Source of the DNA: Clostridia bacterium
Lineage (GTDB): Bacteria; Bacillota; Clostridia; Oscillospirales; CAG-272
DNA length: 6,210 bases
Direction: 5' to 3'
Assembly: GCA_017958845.1 (NCBI GenBank)
Contig: JAGDBW010000142.1
Coordinates: 1-6,210 of the forward strand
The translations under genes and the position numbers were made by a program. The notes beneath the pieces were generated by a model, which was given only the letters and a program-made list of their open reading frames with translations, made no database searches and was not told the DNA's origin. How positions within the stretch are numbered: position 1 is the first letter of the stretch; the number at the start of each line of letters is the position of its first letter. Positions 1 through 3,486 of the stretch are shown here, one piece after another.

Positions 1-23
1 CGCCCGCCTCCGTCTGGTCCGCT

Positions 24-57
24 CCCTCCCCGTTGTCCCGCCTTTCCCCCGCCCCCC
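24..57 (-). other. Putative G-quadruplex-forming tract
   Basis: Read on the minus strand, five runs of three or more G lie close together (complements of C runs at 52-57, 46-50, 37-39, 28-31 and 24-26). They are separated by 1, 6, 5 and 1 bases, which fits the usual G3+N1-7 pattern. The tract lies beyond the terminator that follows mnmG, so it may belong to the next transcription unit or to none. No coding sequence is recognisable at 1-83. In a GC-rich genome this pattern can arise by chance, and folding is inferred only from the pattern. Confidence 0.35.
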
Positions 58-83
58 GTGTCAAAAAAACGCGCGATTTCCCC

Positions 84-126
84 AAAACAGAGAGCCGAAG
101 CGTTGGCTTCGGCTCCTCTGTTTTTT
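84..126. terminator. Bidirectional Rho-independent terminator downstream of mnmG
   Basis: A perfect 9-bp stem pairs AGCCGAAGC (93-101) with GCTTCGGCT (106-114) around a GTTG loop. It is extended by a second 9-bp helix (84-92 with 116-124) after a single bulged C at 115. On the plus strand the stem ends in TTTTTT (121-126). On the minus strand the A-rich arm at 84-87 gives TTTT. The structure can therefore stop mnmG transcription coming from the right and any plus-strand transcript coming from the left. It lies about 80 nt past the mnmG stop codon and marks the end of that operon. Confidence 0.9.
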
Positions 127-134
127 CGCGTATG

Positions 135-195
135 CGCGCCGCTCCCGCGGCGTCCCTCGGTCGGTTTTTACGCGCCGCTCCCGCGGCGCTCTTTT
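135..195 (+). repeat. Two copies of an 18-bp GC hairpin repeat
   Basis: The 18-base string CGCGCCGCTCCCGCGGCG occurs at 135-152 and again at 171-188, 36 bases apart. Each copy folds into a GCGCCGC/GCGGCGC stem with a 4-nt TCCC loop; the first copy closes with a G-T pair, the second is perfect at 172-189. The second copy is followed by TCTTTT on the plus strand, so it could act as a backup plus-strand terminator. On the minus strand, where mnmG is transcribed, no T run follows either hairpin. The rest of 126-203 shows nothing else. Confidence 0.7.
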
Positions 196-203
196 GTCGG
201 CGG

Positions 204-2165
204 TCAGAGCGTCCCGCTCTCGTGCCGCGGCTCGTCCCCCGCGTCCTCTCTCTCTTTTTCTTCTTCGCGCCGGCCCGCTCCCTGCGAGAGCCAGATGAGC
301 AGGACGCTGACGTCGGCCGGGTTGACCCCGCTGATGCGCGCCGCCTGTCCGATGGACACGGGGCGGATCTCGGAGAGTTTCTGGATGGCTTCGAGACGCA
401 GGCCGGTCAGTTTTTTGTAGTCGATGTCGGGGGGTATCTTTTTGTTTTCGAGTTTTTCGTTGCGTTTGGCCTCCGCGATCTGGCGGCGGATGTAGCCCTC
501 ATACTTGATCTGCATCTCGGCCGTCGTCCGCACCCGCGCCGGCAGAGCAGGCCGTGCGGGATCGAGCGGCGCGAGCGACGCGTAGTCCCACTCGGGCCGA
601 CGCAAAAGTTCTGCCAGCCGCACGCCCGCCGAGAGCGGCGTCGAGCCGTGTGCGGCGAGAAAGCGATTGGTCGTCTCGTCCGCCGGCACGCGCACGCTCT
701 CCAGCCGCTCGATCTCCCGCTCGATCTCCTCCTTGCGGAGCCGGAAGGCGGCGTAGCGCTCCTCCCCCAGCAGCCCCGCCTCGTGTCCGATCTCGGACAG
801 ACGCAGGTCGGCGTTGTCCTGCCGGAGCAGCAGTCTGTATTCCGAGCGCGAGGTCATGATGCGATAGGGCTCGTCCGTCCCCTTGGTCACCAGGTCGTCG
901 ATGAGCGTCCCGATATAGGACGAGGCGCGCGGCAGGATCACGGGCGGACGGCCGAGACAGAACCGCGCGGCGTTGATGCCCGCGATCAGGCCCTGCGCGG
1001 CGGCCTCCTCGTAGCCGGAGGTGCCGTTGAACTGTCCCGCGCCAAAGAGACCCTCGATGGACTTGAACATCAGCGAGGCGTCCATCTGGATGGGGTCGGC
1101 GCAGTCGTACTCGATGGCATAGGCGTAGCGCATGATCTCGGCGTGCGCGAGGCCCGGCAGCGTGCGGATCATCTGTTCCTGCACGTCCACCGGCATCGAG
1201 GTCGAGAGACCCTGCAGGTACATCTCGTCGGTATAGAGCCCGCACGGCTCCAAAAAGAGCTGGTGCCGTTCCTTGTCGGCAAAGCGCACCAGTTTGGTCT
1301 CGATCGAGGGACAATACCGCGGCCCGGTGCCGGTGATGTCGCCCGCGTACAGGGCGCTGTCCGCCAGGTGCTCGCGGATGACGCGATGGGTCTCGGCGTT
1401 GGTATAGAGGACGTAGCAGCTGACCCGGCCGGCACTTGCCCGCGCGGCCTCCATGTCGGTCTCAAACGAAAAAGGGGTGGGGGTTTCTTCTCCTTTTTGC
1501 TCTTCCAGCTGCGAAAAGTCGATGGAACGGCGGTTGATGCGGGCGGGCGTCCCGGTCTTGAAACGGCGGAGCCGCACCCCCGCCGCCGACAGCGACGCCG
1601 AGAGCGAGGCGGCCGCCGTCATCCCGTCGGGGCCGGCGGCATAGTTCTTGTGTCCCACAAAGACGCGACTGTCGAGAAAGGTGCCGGTGGCCACCACCAC
1701 CGCCTGCGCGAGGATGGTCTCGCCCAGCGACGTCTCCACCCCGACCACCCGGCGGCGGCCCGTTTCGGGATCGTCGCGGGTCAGCAGCCGCGTCGCCTCC
1801 GCCTGCAGCAGCCGCAGACGCGGGGCGGTCTCCAGCGTGTGTTTCATCCGCTCCCGGTACCTGAAGCGGTCGGCCTGCACCCGCTTGGAATGCACGGCCG
1901 CCCCTTTGCCCAGGTTGAGGGTGCGGGACTGGATGGTCACGGCGTCGGCCGCGCGGCCCATCTCGCCGCCCAGCGCGTCGATCTCAAAGACGAGATGCCC
2001 TTTGCCCGTCCCGCCGATGGAGGGATTGCAGGGCATATTGCCCACCGCGTCCAGGTTGAGTGTGAGCAGCACCGTCTCCACGCCCATGCGGGAGGCGGCC
2101 AGCGCGGCTTCGATGCCGGCGTGCCCCGCTCCGATGACGAGGACGGAGGTTTGTTTGCGGTCCAT
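204..2165 (-). CDS. mnmG: MnmG (GidA), tRNA U34 5-carboxymethylaminomethyl modification enzyme
   Basis: This 653-residue cytoplasmic flavoprotein is the FAD-binding half of the MnmE-MnmG complex. That complex installs the carboxymethylaminomethyl group at wobble uridine 34 of certain tRNAs, using methylene-tetrahydrofolate and glycine or ammonium. Visible signatures are the N-terminal FAD dinucleotide motif GAGHAG (residues 12-17), CNPSIGGTGKGH (46-57) with a conserved Cys46, EIDALGGEMG (61-70), RFKTGTPARI (201-210), GPRYCPSIE (281-289) with the second conserved Cys285, and the C-terminal KYEGYIRRQ (554-562) and ISGVNPADVSVLL (611-623) tRNA/MnmE-contact region. The start is set by AAGGA (complement of 2171-2175), a few bases before the ATG. 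The protein is full length for the family, plus a charged tail of about 25 residues after residue 627. It follows the acyltransferase gene by 64 bp on the same strand and ends at a terminator; no rsmG, mnmE or parA neighbour is seen. The GGTGKGHLVFEIDALGGEMG form resembles Clostridia. Identification is very secure. Confidence 0.97.
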   Translation of the reverse strand: MDRKQTSVLVIGAGHAGIEAALAASRMGVETVLLTLNLDAVGNMPCNPSIGGTGKGHLVFEIDALGGEMGRAADAVTIQSRTLNLGKGAAVHSKRVQADRFRYRERMKHTLETAPRLRLLQAEATRLLTRDDPETGRRRVVGVETSLGETILAQAVVVATGTFLDSRVFVGHKNYAAGPDGMTAAASLSASLSAAGVRLRRFKTGTPARINRRSIDFSQLEEQKGEETPTPFSFETDMEAARASAGRVSCYVLYTNAETHRVIREHLADSALYAGDITGTGPRYCPSIETKLVRFADKERHQLFLEPCGLYTDEMYLQGLSTSMPVDVQEQMIRTLPGLAHAEIMRYAYAIEYDCADPIQMDASLMFKSIEGLFGAGQFNGTSGYEEAAAQGLIAGINAARFCLGRPPVILPRASSYIGTLIDDLVTKGTDEPYRIMTSRSEYRLLLRQDNADLRLSEIGHEAGLLGEERYAAFRLRKEEIEREIERLESVRVPADETTNRFLAAHGSTPLSAGVRLAELLRRPEWDYASLAPLDPARPALPARVRTTAEMQIKYEGYIRRQIAEAKRNEKLENKKIPPDIDYKKLTGLRLEAIQKLSEIRPVSIGQAARISGVNPADVSVLLIWLSQGAGRREEEKEREDAGDEPRHESGTL

Positions 2166-2202
2166 GTGTATCCTTCTTTTCTCAAAGAATGTTTGGTGGT
2201 CT

Positions 2203-2220
2203 CCCGCGCTCCGGCGCGGG
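2203..2220 (-). other. Intercistronic GC hairpin between acyltransferase and mnmG
   Basis: A perfect 7-bp inverted repeat, CCCGCGC (2203-2209) with GCGCGGG (2214-2220), encloses a 4-nt loop. It lies in the 64-bp gap between the acyltransferase stop (2230) and the mnmG start (2165). No T run follows on either strand, so it is not a standard intrinsic terminator. It may be an RNA processing or stabilising hairpin inside a two-gene transcript. The sequence shows only the symmetry; the role is inferred. Confidence 0.55.
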
Positions 2221-2229
2221 GCGGGGCGA

Positions 2230-2898
2230 TCAGCGGATCGGGCAGATCGCGTCCATGTCGCCCTTGACGATCACGCCGGCGGGGACGCAGCCGCGCACCC
2301 GGGTCAGGGGATAGACGCGGCTGCCGCGTCCGACCACCGAGCCGGGGCAGAGCACGCTGTTGCAGCCGACGTCGGCCCCGTCGCCCAGGATCGCCCCCAG
2401 CTTGCGCAGGCCGGTCTCGACGACCTCTTCTCCGTCTTTGACGCTCACGTTTCCGTGGTCGCCTTTAAAGTTGGAGGCGATGACCCCGGCGCCCATGTGG
2501 GCCTTGCAGCCCAGCACCGAGTCGCCGACGTAGTTGTAGTGCGGGACCTGTACGCCGTCAAAGAGGACGGCGTTTTTGATCTCGGTGGAGTTGCCGACCA
2601 CGGCCCCCTCCCCGATCAGGGCCGACCCGCGCACAAACGCCCCCGGCCGCACCTCTGTCCCCGCCCCGATGATGCAGGGCGCGCCGACGTAGGCGTTCGG
2701 AAAGACCACGGCGGTGCGGTGGATCCACACGCCCGGCTCGGGCGTGTCGTACTCGTCTTTCGGCAGTTTTTCGCCCAGAGCGAGGATCAGCTCGCCCAGG
2801 CGCGGCAGGATCTGCCAGGGATAGTCGGTCTCCTCAAACGCTTCGCGCAGCAGCGTGTGCGACAGGTCGAAGAGGTCTTTGGTGTGCGGGACGGCCAT
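2230..2898 (-). CDS. Stand-alone GlmU-type left-handed beta-helix acyltransferase
   Basis: This 222-residue cytoplasmic protein belongs to the hexapeptide-repeat acyltransferases. Residues 1-50 are a helical-looking N-terminal segment (LPRLGELILALGEKLP) that replaces the nucleotidyltransferase domain of full GlmU. From about residue 54 to 212 it shows the hexapeptide pattern of a left-handed beta-helix (VWIHRTAVVFPNAYVGAPCIIGAG onward, ending near VPAGVIVKGD). PHYNYVGD (119-126) and IGAG-like HMGAG (134-138) followed by SNFKGD (142-147) match the GlmU acetyltransferase site. His120 and Tyr123 align with E. coli GlmU His363 and Tyr366, and Lys108 sits 12 residues before the His, as Lys351 does. 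The start chosen at 2898 has AAAGGAG (complement 2905-2911) six bases upstream; longer in-frame starts (up to 3129) cross the promoter and lack RBSs. The substrate is unknown: an amino sugar phosphate or a related acceptor with acetyl- or acyl-CoA is likely. It is probably co-transcribed with mnmG. Confidence 0.85.
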   Translation of the reverse strand: MAVPHTKDLFDLSHTLLREAFEETDYPWQILPRLGELILALGEKLPKDEYDTPEPGVWIHRTAVVFPNAYVGAPCIIGAGTEVRPGAFVRGSALIGEGAVVGNSTEIKNAVLFDGVQVPHYNYVGDSVLGCKAHMGAGVIASNFKGDHGNVSVKDGEEVVETGLRKLGAILGDGADVGCNSVLCPGSVVGRGSRVYPLTRVRGCVPAGVIVKGDMDAICPIR

Positions 2899-2995
2899 GG
2901 CGGGCTCCTTTCGTCCGGCGGCGGTCGACCGCGCCGCGTCGTCGGGTCTCGATCCGACGGCGGGCTTTTTGGGGGTCGCCCGCGCTGTTTTTCTT
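2899..2995 (-). promoter_or_regulatory. Structured 5' leader of the acyltransferase-mnmG transcript
   Basis: From the predicted transcription start near 2995, the roughly 97-nt leader contains three successive stem-loops on the minus strand. The first is GCGGGC (2983-2978) with GCCCGC (2965-2960). The second is CGTCGG (2959-2954) with CCGACG (2945-2940) around an 8-nt loop. The third, at about 2936-2916, is built on CGG-TCGA-CCG and extended past one bulge. The 7-mer GCCCGCC occurs in the 3' side of hairpin 1 and again at 2905-2899, between the Shine-Dalgarno and the ATG, so the 5' arm could pair with either. No known riboswitch class is recognised. The leader may regulate translation or may simply be GC-rich. 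Confidence 0.4.
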
Positions 2996-3001
2996 ACCAA
3001 A

Positions 3002-3030
3002 ATCATATACCACAAAGGCCCAAAAGTCAA
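3002..3030 (-). promoter_or_regulatory. Sigma-A-type promoter of the acyltransferase-mnmG operon
   Basis: On the minus strand TTGACT (complement of 3025-3030) is followed after exactly 17 bp by TATGAT (complement of 3002-3007). Each box differs by one base from the TTGACA/TATAAT consensus. Predicted initiation is near 2995, giving a leader of about 97 nt before the acyltransferase ATG. It is the only AT-rich patch between 2900 and 3330, which supports the call. Confidence 0.85.
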
Positions 3031-3097
3031 CCCGCCCCCCGCCGCAAAAAAGCCCCGCGCCTCCTTCTTTTTCGCCCTGGTCCCTCTTTTTTTGACG

Positions 3098-3115
3098 GCC
3101 GGGCTTTTTCCCGGC
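3098..3115. other. GC hairpin in the divergent intergenic spacer
   Basis: GCCGGG (3098-3103) pairs with CCCGGC (3110-3115) around a 6-nt loop, CTTTTT. No T run follows on either strand, so it is not a canonical terminator. It lies between the divergent promoters and close to the minus-strand terminator at 3128-3156. No function can be assigned. Confidence 0.4.
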
Positions 3116-3127
3116 TGCCTCGCCCCC

Positions 3128-3156
3128 AAAAAAAGCGCGCGGCCGAAAAACCGCGC
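3128..3156 (-). terminator. Minus-strand intrinsic terminator within the divergent spacer
   Basis: Read on the minus strand, GCGCGG (3156-3151) pairs with CCGCGC (3142-3137) around an 8-nt loop, then GC, then TTTTTTT (3134-3128). This has the form of a Rho-independent terminator. No minus-strand protein gene with an RBS is found upstream of it (3157-3486), because the next gene to the right runs on the plus strand. It may stop antisense or divergent transcription from the lyase promoter region before it enters the acyltransferase promoter. It could also end an unrecognised small RNA, or be a remnant. Confidence 0.65.
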
Positions 3157-3195
3157 ATATCCCGCCGCGACCGAAGCGCGGCATATCCCGCCGCG
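3155..3195. repeat. 15-bp tandem-like direct repeat with internal hairpin
   Basis: GCATATCCCGCCGCG occurs at 3155-3169 and again at 3181-3195, 26 bases apart. Each copy is followed by CCGAA (after one extra A in the first copy). Across the junction GCCGCG (3164-3169) pairs with CGCGGC (3177-3182) around a 7-nt loop. The repeat adjoins the minus-strand terminator. It could be a duplicated protein-binding site or a local duplication; the rest of 3196-3330 shows nothing recognisable. Confidence 0.55.
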
Positions 3196-3333
3196 CCGAA
3201 AAAAGCCGCCGCGACCCCAAAAACAACCGCGCCCTCGTCCCGCGTATCGCTTCGCCCTCGCCCGCGCGTGCTTTCCCCGGCGCTTGTCCGCCTGCCTTTT
3301 TCGGCTATCTGTTGTTTGTCCCGCCCGACCCCC

Positions 3334-3362
3334 TTGACAGCCCCCCGTTTGTTTTATATACT
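3334..3362 (+). promoter_or_regulatory. Sigma-A-type promoter of the polysaccharide lyase gene
   Basis: A consensus -35 box TTGACA (3334-3339) is followed after exactly 17 bp by TATACT (3357-3362), one base from TATAAT. Predicted transcription starts near 3369, giving a leader of about 118 nt before the ATG at 3487. The -10 sits in an abrupt AT-rich island (about 3350-3400) within very GC-rich DNA. With such close matches, basal promoter strength is expected to be high unless a regulator acts. Confidence 0.88.
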
Positions 3363-3373
3363 ATGAATATAAA
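3353..3373. promoter_or_regulatory. Inverted repeat over the lyase -10 box, possible operator
   Basis: TTTATAT (3353-3359) and ATATAAA (3367-3373) are perfect inverted 7-bp arms around a 7-bp spacer. They cover the -10 element and the predicted start site, a location where a bound repressor would block transcription. A second AT palindrome, AAAATATATTTT, is at 3379-3390. Both are low-complexity AT sequence, so symmetry by chance is quite possible. Confidence 0.3.
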
Positions 3374-3486
3374 GAGAGAAAATATATTTTTGTTTTTTGT
3401 GGACTTTGCGACCGTCCCGCCCCGACTCTTTGCGTTTTGTCCCCTTTGTCACGCCCACGACCATTACAACCAAAAAGGAGAACGCC
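3369..3486 (+). promoter_or_regulatory. 5' leader and ribosome binding site of the lyase gene
   Basis: The predicted untranslated leader is AT-rich at first and then C/T-rich. It ends with AAAAAGGAG (3472-3480), a near-perfect Shine-Dalgarno six bases before the ATG at 3487, which fixes the start codon. No known riboswitch or convincing terminator hairpin is seen. Confidence 0.7.

Noticed and set aside
36..64. TTGACA-like box on the minus strand at 59-64 as a promoter
   Set aside because: No AT-rich -10 box exists at the right distance; the complement of 36-41 is GC-rich.
33..2267. 744-codon ORF on the plus strand
   Set aside because: It is the in-register antisense of mnmG, runs through the terminator and the mnmG start, and is Arg/Gly/Ala-rich low-complexity protein without known motifs.
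2899..3129. N-terminal extension of the acyltransferase (77 more codons)
   Set aside because: The extension is basic low-complexity sequence translated from the promoter and leader. A clear AAAGGAG lies six bases before the ATG at 2898, and the promoter at 3002-3030 lies inside the extension.
1648..3366. 572-codon plus-strand ORF
   Set aside because: It is antisense to parts of mnmG and the acyltransferase gene and crosses both promoters and the intergenic terminator; no RBS or family match.
3379..3402. T-rich leader stretch as a transcription attenuator of the lyase gene
   Set aside because: The T runs are not preceded by a stable GC stem; the only upstream symmetry is a short AT palindrome.
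3157..3486. A minus-strand small gene or promoter feeding the terminator at 3128-3156
   Set aside because: Several AT-rich -10-like strings exist around 3350-3390, but none has a convincing -35 at proper spacing, and no ORF with an RBS is seen.
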